A DNA stretch of 64,000 bases from Croceibacterium salegens (lineage in GTDB: Bacteria; Pseudomonadota; Alphaproteobacteria; Sphingomonadales; Sphingomonadaceae): contig NZ_WTYM01000031.1 in the NCBI RefSeq assembly GCF_009827435.1, positions 1 through 64,000 on the forward strand, read 5' to 3'. Position 1 is the stretch's first letter, and each line of letters begins with the position of its first letter. Below are positions 24,231 through 32,958 of this stretch, in pieces. Made by a program: the position numbers and the translations under genes. Below the pieces are notes generated by a model, which had not been told where the DNA came from, searched no databases, and saw nothing but the letters and a program-made list of their open reading frames with translations.

Positions 24231-25772
24231 ATGGATATGACAAGCGGGGCAAAGAAACAGACAGCAGACGCCGTTCCGGCTCCAGGAACCGACCAGTCCT
24301 TCCGGCACGTCGTGGACACCTGGCAGCACTGGTGGCGCCGCTCGGTCGTCAGCACGGTCGACCAGGCCGGGGTCATCGCCGGCAGGCGTGAGGAATGCGA
24401 GCTTTCGGCGCGTTACCTGCTGATGCTGGCCATGAGTGCGGGCATCGCAATCCTCGGCCTGCTGCTGTCCTCACCGGCGGTTGTCATCGGCGCGATGCTG
24501 CTGTCGCCGCTGATGGGGCCGATCATCGGCCTCGGGTTTGCGCTGGCAATCGGCGATTTCCAGTGGATCAAGCAGTCGAGCAAGGCGCTCGGGGTCGGCA
24601 CCGGAATCTCGATCCTGTTCTGCGCTCTGATCGTCTTGCTTTCGCCGCTGCAGACGGTCACGCCAGAGATCGCGGCCCGCACCCAGCCCAACCTGTTCGA
24701 CCTGTTCGTGGCGCTGTTCTCGGCCATCGCGGGCGCCTACGCGATGATCCGCGGACGCGCCGGCACCGTCGTTGGCGTGGCAATCGCCACGGCCTTGATG
24801 CCGCCGCTGGCGGTCGTCGGTTTCGGGCTGGCGACGCTCAACGGCACGGTGTTCTGGGGGGCGCTGCTGCTGTTCTTCACCAACCTGATGACGATTGCCG
24901 GGACGGCCTTCGTCATGGCCCGGCTCTACGGCTTCAGCACGCGACTATCCGAAAAGCAGACCAACCTGCAGACGATGCTGATCTTCACCGTGTTCATCGC
25001 GCTGGCGATCCCGCTCGGGCTGTCGTTGATCGATCTCGCCAAGGATGCCGCCAACACCCGGCAGATCAACGGCGCGGTACTCTCGCCGTTCAGCAACAAG
25101 GCGCTTATCTCGAAGCTCGAAGTCGATCTTCATGGCGAGATGCCCAAGGTTGCCGCCGTCGTCCTGACACCTGAAGTGCGTTCCGAGGCGCTGGCCGAGG
25201 TCCAGGCCCGGGTCGACCGGATCGTTGGCACCAAGGTCGATCTGTCGTTGACCCAGGTTCCGGTCGGTAACAGTGCGCAGGCGGCGGAAATGGCCCAGCT
25301 GGCGCGCGCCAACGAGCGGCAGGCAGCGGAACTCGCCCATGCCCGGCAACTGGCCGACCGGCTGGCGCTCGTTGCCGGCGTTTCCAATGACCAGGTCGTG
25401 GTCGATCGGGAGCGCAAGGTCGCCACGGTCACCGCGCGCGCGCTCGAAGGGGCCAGCCTCGGCGCCTATCGCGAGCTGGAAAACCGCGTCGCCACCGACG
25501 AGCCGGGCTGGAAGATCCGCCTGCGTCCGCCGGCGCGTCCGCTCCCTGACATTACCTATGAGGACGACAAGCTGACCGAAGCCGGCGCCCAGGCCCTGGC
25601 GCTGGTCGGCTGGGCCGGCCAGCGGGTCGGGGCTCCGATCGTGCTGGGCGGACCCGAGGACAAGGTCGACCTCGTCGCCGCCACGCTCGAAAAGCAGGGT
25701 GTCGCCGCGCGCAGGCAGCCGCGTGGGCAGACAGGTCCCGTCACCGCCAGTTGGGCAGCGCCGGATCAGTAG
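24231..25772 (+). CDS. DUF389 membrane protein
   Basis: This is a 513-residue protein. After an N-terminal soluble region it has about six transmembrane helices (roughly residues 60-270) with the DUF389 signature SPAVVIGAMLLSPLMGPIIG. FVALFSAIAGAYAMIRG and IATALMPPLAVVGFG follow. The C-terminal 230 residues are soluble, partly coiled (AAEMAQLARANERQAAELAHA), and probably sense or bind something. The function is unknown; the family is widespread in bacteria and archaea. It is divergent from telA and is followed within 12 bp by a MAPEG gene. Confidence 0.85.
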   Translation: MDMTSGAKKQTADAVPAPGTDQSFRHVVDTWQHWWRRSVVSTVDQAGVIAGRREECELSARYLLMLAMSAGIAILGLLLSSPAVVIGAMLLSPLMGPIIGLGFALAIGDFQWIKQSSKALGVGTGISILFCALIVLLSPLQTVTPEIAARTQPNLFDLFVALFSAIAGAYAMIRGRAGTVVGVAIATALMPPLAVVGFGLATLNGTVFWGALLLFFTNLMTIAGTAFVMARLYGFSTRLSEKQTNLQTMLIFTVFIALAIPLGLSLIDLAKDAANTRQINGAVLSPFSNKALISKLEVDLHGEMPKVAAVVLTPEVRSEALAEVQARVDRIVGTKVDLSLTQVPVGNSAQAAEMAQLARANERQAAELAHARQLADRLALVAGVSNDQVVVDRERKVATVTARALEGASLGAYRELENRVATDEPGWKIRLRPPARPLPDITYEDDKLTEAGAQALALVGWAGQRVGAPIVLGGPEDKVDLVAATLEKQGVAARRQPRGQTGPVTASWAAPDQ

Positions 25773-25783
25773 GAAGCATGCCG

Positions 25784-26179
25784 ATGCGCCCCGAACTCCT
25801 TGTCCTCGCACTCGCCGCGGTCCTGCTGGTCCTCCACATCCAGGTCGCGATTCGCGCCAAGACCAAGCAGTACGGCATCGACTGGAACATGGGCGCGCGC
25901 GACACGGATATGCCCGCGCCGAATCCTGTCGTCGGCCGGCTCGAACGTGCCCGCGACAACTACCTCGAGACCCTGCCGATTGTGATCATCGCACTGTTTG
26001 GCGTGGTAATCGCCGGCAAGGCGAGCACGCTGACAGCCACCGCCGGCTGGATCTGGCTCGGCGCGCGTGCAGTCTACCTGCCGCTCTACTGGACGGGCGT
26101 GCCCAAGGTGCGGACCCTCGTCTGGGCGATCGGCCTCGCGGCGATACTCACCGTCCTCGGGGTCCTGATATTCGGTTGA
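25784..26179 (+). CDS. MAPEG family membrane protein
   Basis: ATG 25784 is preferred because AGGA at 25771-25774 then sits nine bases away. The ATG at 25778 would leave only three. The 131-residue product has four hydrophobic helices. AIRAKTKQYGIDWNMGARD, PNPVVGRLERARDNYLETLPI and ARAVYLPLYWTGVPKVRTLVW are the hallmark segments of MAPEG proteins. Eukaryotic members are glutathione transferases or eicosanoid enzymes. The bacterial substrate is unknown. Its stop is 4 bp from the convergent acyl-AMP ligase. Confidence 0.88.
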   Translation: MRPELLVLALAAVLLVLHIQVAIRAKTKQYGIDWNMGARDTDMPAPNPVVGRLERARDNYLETLPIVIIALFGVVIAGKASTLTATAGWIWLGARAVYLPLYWTGVPKVRTLVWAIGLAAILTVLGVLIFG

Positions 26180-26183
26180 CCGC

Positions 26184-27920
26184 TCAGGCGGCGAGCTTGA
26201 ACGGCTCGATCTCGCCCGACAGGTAGAGCTTCTTCGCCTTGGCGCGGCTCAGCTTGCCCGAGCTGGTGCGCGGCAAGGTGCGCGGCGGGACCAGTTCGAC
26301 CACGCAGTTCATGCCGGTGATCGAGCGGACCTTTTCGCGAATCTCGTTGTGCAGCTTGCGGCGTTCGTCCGGGTCGGACACGCGGCAATGGACCAGCACC
26401 GCGGGAACTTCCTCGCCGTTCTCGGTCTCGACGCTGAACGCGGCGATATCGCCCTGGTGGAAGCCGGGCAGCTGCTCGACCGCCCACTCGATATCCTGCG
26501 GCCAGTGGTTCTTGCCGTTGATGATGATCATGTCCTTCGCCCGGCCGACGATGAACAGGTAGCCGTCGGCCATGTAGCCCATGTCGCCGGTGTCGAGCCA
26601 TCCGTCGACGAGGCAGGCCTTGGTCGCTTCCTCGTCGCGGTAGTAGGAGTGCATCACGCTCGGGCCCTTGCACCAGACCTTGCCGATCTGGTGATCGCCG
26701 CGCGGGTTGCCTTCTTCGCCGCGGATTTCGACTTCCATGTCGAGCACCGGCTTGCCGCAGTTGACGATCGCGCGGTAGCGGGCCGGGCGGCTGAGGTCGC
26801 GCAGGGAGCCGCTCAGGCGCTCCTCCTCGACCAGCTCGACCCGGATCCCTTCACCCGGCGGCATCAGTGTTACCGCCAGAGTCGCCTCGGCGAGGCCGTA
26901 GCTCGGGCAGAAGGCGTTGGCCTTGAACCCGGCATCGGCGAAGGCGTTGACGAAGTTCTGCATCACGTCGGGCCGGATCATGTCGGCGCCATTGCCGGCG
27001 AGCCGCCAGCGCGACAGGTCGAAACGCTCGTCGACGTGACTTTGGCTGGAAATGCGGCGGGCGCAGATGTCGTAGCCGAAGGTCGGCGAATAGGAGAGCG
27101 TCGTGCCCTGGTTGCGGCTGATCATGTCGAGCCAGGCCAGTGGGCGGCGGGCGAAATCCTCGGTGCGCAGGTAGTCGGTCGAGACCTGGTTGGCGATCGG
27201 CGACAGCAGGCAGCCGACCAGCCCCATGTCGTGATACCACGGCAGCCACGAAACGCAGCGGTCGTCGAGCACGAGCTGCATGCCCACTCCGTGCCCGCGC
27301 AGGTTGTTGAGCAGCGATCGGTGGGTCACCGCCACGCCGTGCGGGAAACGGGTCGAACCGGAGGAATACTGCAGGTAGCAGATGTCGTCGGGATCGGGGT
27401 TCGGCAGGCTGCCGGTGGCGAGCGGCAGGACCGCGAAGTCCTCGTAGCTCATGCCCTCGCAGCCCTGGCGCTCAGCGGCGGCGGCCGCCATTCCGGCAAT
27501 CTCTGCCGGGTAGAGCAGCATCAAGGGGTCCGAACTCGCCAACTGGACTGCGAGCTGGTCGATGTAGCTGTCCTTGCCGCCGAAGCTCGTCGGCAACGGC
27601 AGCGGGACCGGCCAGGCCCCGGCGTATACCGCACCGCAGAACATGGCGGCGAATTCCGTCCCCGTCTGCGCAACGAGGGCGATGCGTTCGCCCGGCTTTA
27701 CGCCCTTGGCAACCAGTCGCCGGGCCATCGCCAAGGCGTCTTCGCGCAGCTCGGCATAGGGATAGACGCGGGTCAGCTTGCCCCGCGCATCGTGGAAGTT
27801 GAGTCCTCTCGAACCCTGCGCGGCATAGTCCAGCGCATCGCCGAAGGTGGCGAAGTCAGAGAAGCGGCGCGGCAGCGCACAGCGGTTCGGCGTCGGCATC
27901 AGTGCGGCGTCGTTTTCCAT
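26184..27920 (-). CDS. fatty acyl-AMP ligase
   Basis: The 578-residue product has the adenylate-forming fold. LQYSSGSTRFPHGVAVTH (about 183-200) is the phosphate-binding A3 motif, SYGLAEATLAVTL the A5 region, and WLDTGDMGYM with GRAKDMIIINGKNHWPQD the A7/A8 region. The wording and insertions fit the FAAL subgroup, which makes acyl-adenylates and loads them on carrier proteins rather than CoA. SGKLSRAKAKKLYL near the end supplies the C-terminal lysine. No carrier protein, PKS or NRPS gene is nearby, so its acceptor is unknown. It is divergent from recX. Confidence 0.9.
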   Translation of the reverse strand: MENDAALMPTPNRCALPRRFSDFATFGDALDYAAQGSRGLNFHDARGKLTRVYPYAELREDALAMARRLVAKGVKPGERIALVAQTGTEFAAMFCGAVYAGAWPVPLPLPTSFGGKDSYIDQLAVQLASSDPLMLLYPAEIAGMAAAAAERQGCEGMSYEDFAVLPLATGSLPNPDPDDICYLQYSSGSTRFPHGVAVTHRSLLNNLRGHGVGMQLVLDDRCVSWLPWYHDMGLVGCLLSPIANQVSTDYLRTEDFARRPLAWLDMISRNQGTTLSYSPTFGYDICARRISSQSHVDERFDLSRWRLAGNGADMIRPDVMQNFVNAFADAGFKANAFCPSYGLAEATLAVTLMPPGEGIRVELVEEERLSGSLRDLSRPARYRAIVNCGKPVLDMEVEIRGEEGNPRGDHQIGKVWCKGPSVMHSYYRDEEATKACLVDGWLDTGDMGYMADGYLFIVGRAKDMIIINGKNHWPQDIEWAVEQLPGFHQGDIAAFSVETENGEEVPAVLVHCRVSDPDERRKLHNEIREKVRSITGMNCVVELVPPRTLPRTSSGKLSRAKAKKLYLSGEIEPFKLAA

Positions 27921-28068
27921 CGTATCTCGCGATTTACCCGTCTTCGTTCTTTCCTTGGCCGGCGCAAGACGCGCAGGCGGGTGAATAGGAGATGAGCGAG
28001 CTTCTTTTCGGCCCCTCCCCCGGGACAGCCTTTCCCTCTTGAGCCGGACTGTGGCACGAATAAGGCCG

Positions 28069-28641
28069 ATGAGCGATCATAGTGGTCCAGCCCGCGGACG
28101 CAAAAGGCCGCCAAAGCCCCTCGATTCAGCAAGATTCGAGGAATTGGCCCTATCCTACGTCGCAAGGTTCTCCACAAGCGCGGCAAAATTCGAACGCTAC
28201 CTGGTTCGAAAATTACGCGAGCGGGGATGGGATGGCGAGGGCGATCCGCCGGTCGCGGCAACGGTCGAGCGCTATGTCGAACTCGGCTATATCGACGACG
28301 AGGCCTATGCGCGGATGAAGTCCGGAAGCCTGCTTCGGCGCGGCTATGGCGGGCGCAGGGTGCGGCAGGCGCTTGGGGAGGCGGGCATAGCCGAAGACCT
28401 GCGTGAACGCGCGATGCCGGGCGAGCGGGCGGCGCGCGAGGCGGCCATGGCCTATGCCACGCGCCGCCGTTTCGGACCATTCGGCCTGGAGGCGCCCGAT
28501 CCCGATCGCCGCCAGAAACAAATCGCCGCAATGGTGCGCGCCGGGCATGGCTTTGATGCGGCACGCGCGCTAATCGACGCCCCGTCCGCCGCCGAAGCCG
28601 AACAATGGCTCGCCGAGGCGGGCGACGAAGAGGACAACTGA
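28069..28641 (+). CDS. recX: RecX family regulatory protein
   Basis: ATG 28069 gives 190 residues. An earlier in-frame TTG at 28039 is less likely. The protein shows three-helix repeats typical of RecX: YVARFSTSAAKFERYLVRKLRERG, YVELGYIDDEAYARMKSGSL, and RRGYGGRRVRQALGEAGI. RecX normally modulates RecA filaments, and its gene is often beside recA; here recA is absent. The alanine- and arginine-rich C-terminus (AEQWLAEAGDEEDN) is acidic. It heads a plus-strand run with DUF192, NDUFA12 and DUF2155. Confidence 0.82.
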   Translation: MSDHSGPARGRKRPPKPLDSARFEELALSYVARFSTSAAKFERYLVRKLRERGWDGEGDPPVAATVERYVELGYIDDEAYARMKSGSLLRRGYGGRRVRQALGEAGIAEDLRERAMPGERAAREAAMAYATRRRFGPFGLEAPDPDRRQKQIAAMVRAGHGFDAARALIDAPSAAEAEQWLAEAGDEEDN

Positions 28642-28648
28642 CCAGACC

Positions 28649-29137
28649 ATGCACCGCGTTGCCTATCCGTTCCTTTCGGCCCTCGGAATCTTGCTGGCGA
28701 GTTGCTCGTCGCAGGCCTCTCCTCCGGTGCAGGCGGTCGAAACGACGGGTGTCCACCCGGTTTCGGGGCTCAAAGTCATTCCCCTGACGATTGCCCAGAA
28801 CGGCAAGACCCACAATTTCCGCGTCGAACTGGCCCAGAGCAGCGAAGAGCAGTCTCGCGGCCTGATGTTCCGCACCGAGCTCGGGCCGGACGAAGGCATG
28901 ATATTCCCGACGCAAGGGCCGCCGCAGTTCCGCCGCTTCTGGATGCACAACACGGTCATCTCGCTCGACCTGTTGTTCATCGGCCCGGATCACCTCGTCA
29001 GCAATATCGCCGCCGACGCGGTGCCGTACTCCGATGCGCCGATTCCTTCCTCGGGCCTCGCCATCGCGGTGCTGGAAATTCCCGGCGGGCGGGCGAAGGA
29101 ACTGGGCATCATGCCCGGTGCGCGGGTGACATGGTGA
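28649..29137 (+). CDS. DUF192 lipoprotein
   Basis: The 162-residue product starts with a lipoprotein signal (LGILLASC, Cys19). The DUF192 domain covers residues 45-160: LAQSSEEQSRGLMFRTEL, the MIFP segment, FWMHNTVISLDLLFI and a closing GRAKELGIMPGARVTW. The family has a small beta-barrel fold and no proven activity. It follows recX by 7 bp. Confidence 0.88.
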   Translation: MHRVAYPFLSALGILLASCSSQASPPVQAVETTGVHPVSGLKVIPLTIAQNGKTHNFRVELAQSSEEQSRGLMFRTELGPDEGMIFPTQGPPQFRRFWMHNTVISLDLLFIGPDHLVSNIAADAVPYSDAPIPSSGLAIAVLEIPGGRAKELGIMPGARVTW

Positions 29138-29182
29138 GGTCGCGCTTGCCAGCGCCCGCAGTCAGCCGCTAACGGCGGACAC

Positions 29183-29578
29183 ATGAGTTTCCTCGGCAAG
29201 ATATTCACCTGGTGGGATGGCGCCACCTTCGGCACCATGCTGTGGTCGGCGCGCAACGGCGAGCACGTCGGCACCGACGCGCAGGGCAACAAGTACTACC
29301 GCTCGAAGAAGGCCGAGAACGGGCGCGAGCGGCGCTGGGTCATCTACGACGGCGCCAACGATGCCAGCAGGGTACCTTCCGAATGGCACGGCTGGCTGCA
29401 CCATTCCTATGACGAGCTTCCCGAGAGCCACCTGGAACCGGCGAAGATCTGGGAGGCGGACTACTCGCCCAACGCCACCGGCACGCTGGGCGCCTATCGC
29501 CCGGCCGGGGCGCTCGAGCGCGGCGGCATGCGCGCAGCTGCGACCGGCGACTACGAAGCCTGGACCCCGGACGCCTGA
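29183..29578 (+). CDS. NADH:ubiquinone oxidoreductase subunit NDUFA12
   Basis: The 131-residue product matches the alphaproteobacterial and mitochondrial complex I accessory subunit. It has WWDGATFGTMLWSARNGEHVG, then DAQGNKYYRSK, RRWVIYDGANDASRVPSEWH and GWLHHSYDELP. The C-terminus is YEAWTPDA. It is a soluble peripheral subunit on the cytoplasmic side. The main nuo operon is not in the window. This subunit is a useful taxonomic marker for Alphaproteobacteria. DUF2155 follows 3 bp later, a common alphaproteobacterial order. Confidence 0.93.
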   Translation: MSFLGKIFTWWDGATFGTMLWSARNGEHVGTDAQGNKYYRSKKAENGRERRWVIYDGANDASRVPSEWHGWLHHSYDELPESHLEPAKIWEADYSPNATGTLGAYRPAGALERGGMRAAATGDYEAWTPDA

Positions 29579-29580
29579 CA

Positions 29581-30177
29581 ATGCGGGCGCTTGCGCTCCT
29601 GCCACCCATGCTGGTGCTGGCGGCCTGTTCCGGACAGGCGCCCAAGCCGCAGGCGGTCGAGACCGATGTCCCCGCCGAACTGGCGCAATCGGGTGCGCCG
29701 GCCTTTGCCGGCCAGGATTCGATCGGCACCCCGATGGCCGAAAGGGTGGCGACGCTGGGGCTGCTCAACAAGCGCAACAACATCTCGCAGGACCTGGTGA
29801 TGAAGCCGGGCGAATCGAAGCGCGTCGGCAACGTCGTCGTGAGGCTGTCGGCCTGCGAGAAGACCGCGCCGTGGGAATCGGACCCCGAAGAGGGCGCCTT
29901 CGTCCAGGTGCTGGTGCGCGAGCGCAAGGACGTCAGCTCCGACTTTGCCTGGCACACGGTCTTTTCCGGCTGGCTGTTCAGGAACGCGCCGGCGGTCAAC
30001 GTCGTCGAGCACCCGGTCTACGACGTTTGGATCAAGTCCTGCGCGATGCGTTTCCCGGGCGAAGACGCGCCGGTGGCGTCGCCGTCTTCGAGCAGGAGCG
30101 CGAATCCTTCGGGCAGCGAAAGCGCACCCGCGCCGACGCCGAGCCCCTCTGCCAGCCCCTCCTCGCCGACCGCCTGA
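29581..30177 (+). CDS. DUF2155 lipoprotein with low-complexity tail
   Basis: The 198-residue product has a lipoprotein signal (MLVLAAC, Cys16). The DUF2155 core covers about residues 55-160: LNKRNNISQDLVMKPGES, VRLSACEKTAPWESDPEEGAF, FSGWLFRNAPAVNVVEHPVYDVWIKSC. A Ser/Pro/Ala-rich tail follows (about 162-198), in which a few residues are used repeatedly. The last 160 bp of the gene, including the conserved DVWIKSCAMRF end, overlap the aat gene on the other strand. The function of the family is unknown. Confidence 0.85.
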   Translation: MRALALLPPMLVLAACSGQAPKPQAVETDVPAELAQSGAPAFAGQDSIGTPMAERVATLGLLNKRNNISQDLVMKPGESKRVGNVVVRLSACEKTAPWESDPEEGAFVQVLVRERKDVSSDFAWHTVFSGWLFRNAPAVNVVEHPVYDVWIKSCAMRFPGEDAPVASPSSSRSANPSGSESAPAPTPSPSASPSSPTA

Positions 30178-30782
30178 GCCCAGCTCGAGCGCGAACCCTG
30201 CGCCGATCCGAGCAGGGCGAGGTAGCGTGCCTGCGAGACCTCGACCGCGCCCATCGATTCGAGGTGTTCGGTCATGAACTGGCAGTCGAGCAGGCGCATC
30301 CTGGCCTTGCGCATGGCTGCGACCAGCCAGGCCAGCGCCACTTTCGAGGCGTTGGGCACGCGGCTGAACATCGATTCGCCGCAGAACACGCCGTCGAAGC
30401 CGACGCCGTAGAGCCCGCCGACGAGATCGTCGTCCGACCAGACTTCGATTGAATGGGCATGGCCGACATTGTGCAGCATGCAGTAGCTCGCTTCGATGCG
30501 GCGGCTTATCCAGGTTTCCGGATGATCGGGGCGCGGCTCGGCACAGGCGGCGATGACGCGTTCGAACGCGAGGTCGCAGGTCACGGTGAAGCGTTCTTGC
30601 CGCAACACCTTGGCCAGCGAGCGCGAGCAATGGAACCTGTCGAGCGGCACGATCGCCCGATTGCGCGGTTCGACGTAGAAGATTTCCGGGTCCTCGCGTC
30701 CGTCGGCCATGGGGAAGATCCCGCTGCGGTAGGCCAGCAGGAGTGTCTCGGGCGGGATGGTCTGTGGACCGGGCGAGTGCAT
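30018..30782 (-). CDS. aat: leucyl/phenylalanyl-tRNA--protein transferase
   Basis: The 254-residue protein has Aat signatures. LLLAYRSGIFPMADG is near the start, then a FHCSRSLAKVLRQ segment, TWISRRIEASYCMLHNVGHAHSIEVW, LVGGLYGVGFDGVFCGESMFSR and a LLDCQFMTEHL segment. It transfers Leu or Phe to N-terminal Arg or Lys residues, marking proteins for ClpAP. It is some 20 residues longer than usual, because GSAQGSRSSWAQAVGEEGL and following residues are inserted before the conserved PGKRIAQDLIQTS end. That insert lies opposite the low-complexity tail of the DUF2155 gene, with which it overlaps by 160 bp. Confidence 0.92.
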   Translation of the reverse strand: MHSPGPQTIPPETLLLAYRSGIFPMADGREDPEIFYVEPRNRAIVPLDRFHCSRSLAKVLRQERFTVTCDLAFERVIAACAEPRPDHPETWISRRIEASYCMLHNVGHAHSIEVWSDDDLVGGLYGVGFDGVFCGESMFSRVPNASKVALAWLVAAMRKARMRLLDCQFMTEHLESMGAVEVSQARYLALLGSAQGSRSSWAQAVGEEGLAEGLGVGAGALSLPEGFALLLEDGDATGASSPGKRIAQDLIQTS

Positions 30783-30861
30783 GACGCGAATTCATATCAC
30801 AGCGCCGCGCCAACCGCCTTGCCAATTTGCATTCGCCGCCCTAGAGGCGCGGCTCCCGTGC

Positions 30862-30937
30862 AGGGGTGTAGCTCAGCTGGTAGAGCATCGGTCTCCAAAA
30901 CCGAGGGCCACGGGTTCGAATCCTGTCACCCCTGCCA
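30862..30937 (+). tRNA. tRNA-Trp (CCA anticodon)
   Basis: A complete 76-nt cloverleaf can be drawn. The acceptor stem AGGGGTG pairs with CACCCCT, followed by the discriminator G and an encoded CCA. The D arm contains GCTCAGCTGGTAGAGC. The anticodon loop CTCCAAA is held by TCGGT/ACCGA, with anticodon CCA at 30895-30897. The T arm is ACGGGTTCGAATCCTGT, with one wobble pair. tRNA-Trp just upstream of secE-nusG is the usual alphaproteobacterial order. Confidence 0.96.
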
Positions 30938-30957
30938 TTTTTTCCTCTCCTGCTTTT

Positions 30958-30979
30958 CGAGCGCCCATCCGGGCGCTCG
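30958..30979 (+). terminator. hairpin downstream of tRNA-Trp
   Basis: CGAGCGCCC and GGGCGCTCG pair over 9 bp around a four-base ATCC loop, about 20 bp after the tRNA. Only a weak T-rich stretch is present and it lies before rather than after the stem. It may be a processing or termination structure. Confidence 0.4.
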
Positions 30980-31117
30980 TCCTCGGCGCCGATCCCCTCC
31001 CGGGGCGCCTGCGGGCGGCCGTTCGGCCTTGCGTCCCGCTGGTCGCCGGTCGTTCCATCCCCGGCCAATTGTGGTTGGATGATTCCTAACTGGAAATTGC
31101 CGCGCTATTGCCCGCCA

Positions 31118-32290
31118 ATGGCGGGGGACGCTTTAGACAAATTGCGCACGGCGGAATGGCTCGATGCCTCTCGCGTGCGTGGCTACGCGATACTGTTCGC
31201 CGTCGCCTCGCTGGTGCTGCTCGCGGTATCGTGGTGGCAGGCACAGGGGAGCGAGGCGAGCGATTTCCTTGCATTCTGGGGTGCCGGTAAAGCTCTTCTC
31301 GCGGGCGAACCAAGCTCTGCATACGACCTTTCCTGGCAAGAACGGGTGCAGACTTCCTCCGGATCGACCGGCTGGTACGCCTACGTCAATCCGCCGCCCT
31401 TCCTGTTCCTTGTCTGGCCGTTTGCCCTGCTGAGCTATCCGCTGGCGTGGATCGCATGGGTGGTGGTGACCTACGCCGTCTGGGCGCGGGTTTCGGTGAA
31501 TGCTTTCGCCCGCCTCTGGTTGCTGGTGCTGGTCTTTCCCGGCGCGCTGATAGCGGCGGGGCACGCGCAGAACGGTTTCGTCACCGGGGCGCTCCTGGTC
31601 GGCGGGGTGGCGCTGCTCGACCGGCGGCCGGTCCTGTCCGGAATCCTGTTCGGCGCGCTCGTGATCAAGCCGCACCTCGCGCTGCTGGTGCCGTTCTGGC
31701 TCGCGGCGGGCGGTCGCTGGCGAACCATCGTCGCGGCTGCCTGTAGCGCGGTCGGGCTCCTGCTTGCCGCCTGGGCGGCACTCGGTACCGACACCATGCT
31801 CGCCTACACGCAGAGCTGGGAGGCCAGTTCGGCGATCATGCGCGCGGCGGACGCCGACTTCCTGCTGCGCATGGCGACGCTGTACTCGCAAGTCCGCCTG
31901 TTCGCCGGCGGGACGGTGGCGCTGGCAGTGGCCGGCGTCGTGGTGGTGGCGATGATCGCGCTGGTCATGCGTTCGTGGCGGCACATGGGACAGGATGCGA
32001 TGGCGACAGGCGCCTTCATGCTGGCCGCCACGGCGATCGCATCGCTCTACCTGTTCAACTACGACCTGCCGTTCCTCATCCTGCCGCTGCTGTGGCTGGT
32101 CCGCGAAGGGCTGCGCGAGGGGTTCCGGCCGTGGGAGAAGCTGTTGCTCGTCGCCCTGTGGTTCGCGCCATATGCCACGCGAGCTGTGTCCCTGCCGCTC
32201 GGGCTCAACCTCATGCCGCTGGCCGCGATGCTCCTCGCATGGCTGGTGTGGACGCGCGGCAACACATCGGATGCATCTCGCCGCTCCTGA
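31118..32290 (+). CDS. GT87-like (DUF2029) polytopic membrane protein
   Basis: The start is uncertain: ATG 31118 (MAGDALDKLRTAEW) is used, and ATG 31079 is in the same frame; neither has a clear ribosome-binding site. About 390 residues contain nine to ten hydrophobic helices. The first loop has EASDFLAFWGAGKALLAGEPSSAYD and YVNPPPFLFLVWPFALLSYP. This is the pattern of glycosyltransferase family 87 / DUF2029 mannosyltransferase-like proteins, in which the aspartate of SDF is thought to be catalytic. The substrate is unknown. It interrupts the usual tRNA-Trp to secE neighbourhood. Confidence 0.8.
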   Translation: MAGDALDKLRTAEWLDASRVRGYAILFAVASLVLLAVSWWQAQGSEASDFLAFWGAGKALLAGEPSSAYDLSWQERVQTSSGSTGWYAYVNPPPFLFLVWPFALLSYPLAWIAWVVVTYAVWARVSVNAFARLWLLVLVFPGALIAAGHAQNGFVTGALLVGGVALLDRRPVLSGILFGALVIKPHLALLVPFWLAAGGRWRTIVAAACSAVGLLLAAWAALGTDTMLAYTQSWEASSAIMRAADADFLLRMATLYSQVRLFAGGTVALAVAGVVVVAMIALVMRSWRHMGQDAMATGAFMLAATAIASLYLFNYDLPFLILPLLWLVREGLREGFRPWEKLLLVALWFAPYATRAVSLPLGLNLMPLAAMLLAWLVWTRGNTSDASRRS

Positions 32291-32352
32291 GGAACCGAGG
32301 TGCGCCCAAGCGGTTTTTTACTGCGACGGGGCACTGGTTCGAGGAGACAGAA

Positions 32353-32502
32353 ATGTCGAGCTACACATTCCGGTCAAGCCGGCCCGACGGCTGGACCCAG
32401 CCGCGGCCCCATCAGGACGCATCGCTTCGGTTGATGAAGTACGGTCGCATCCAGCCGATGGAAGAACCGGGCTTCTTCGCCCGGCTGTTCGGACGCTGCT
32501 GA
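32353..32502 (+). CDS. 49-residue protein of unknown function
   Basis: A GAGGAG tract at 32341-32346 sits seven bases before ATG 32353, an ideal ribosome-binding site. The product, MSSYTFRSSRPDGW at its start and GFFARLFGRC at its end, is basic and contains YGRIQPMEEPG. I believe similar short proteins exist in sphingomonads but cannot verify it. There are no membrane segments; the end is amphipathic. It lies between the GT87-like gene and secE. Confidence 0.6.
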   Translation: MSSYTFRSSRPDGWTQPRPHQDASLRLMKYGRIQPMEEPGFFARLFGRC

Positions 32503-32732
32503 CGGCGGGCCCCGGCCCGCAATTCCGTCCAGCCATGGCGGCGGGGACGCGCCCGCCGCTGCTTTGCTTCAACTCTCCGGCGCGCCCCTTGCCTTGACGC
32601 AGGCGCATCGCTATCTGCACAGCCGACTTCCGACATCGGAACCGCATCGCCCCTCCCGGTCAGCATGGACCGGGGCGGCGCTGAGCCAATGGCGGAAGAG
32701 AATTTTTTCAGGTTGAGAAGGCAGGCGAGAGA

Positions 32733-32927
32733 ATGGCCAGGACCAATCCCGCGGAGTTCATCAAGCAGGTGCAGGGCGAAGCCCGCAAGGTCGTCTGGCC
32801 GAGCTGGCCGGAGACCTATCGCACGGCGATTTTCGTCGGGATCCTGATGGTGATCCTGGCGGTCTTCTTCCTCGGCATTGATTCCCTGTTCGGCGCCGCA
32901 GTGCGCTGGCTGCTGACCCTCGCCTGA
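32733..32927 (+). CDS. secE: preprotein translocase subunit SecE
   Basis: The 64-residue product is the short, single-helix SecE form. It has NPAEFIKQVQGEARKVVWPS, the conserved amphipathic segment with the KVVWP motif. One transmembrane helix follows (residues 32-50, AIFVGILMVILAVFFLGI). It stabilises SecY in the translocon. A 31-bp gap separates it from nusG. The 230 bp upstream hold a possible promoter at 32589-32617 (TTGCCT, 17 bp, TATCTG) and no gene. Confidence 0.96.
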   Translation: MARTNPAEFIKQVQGEARKVVWPSWPETYRTAIFVGILMVILAVFFLGIDSLFGAAVRWLLTLA

Positions 32928-32958
32928 TCCCAACGGAATTGACGGAAAGCTGAAGCAC

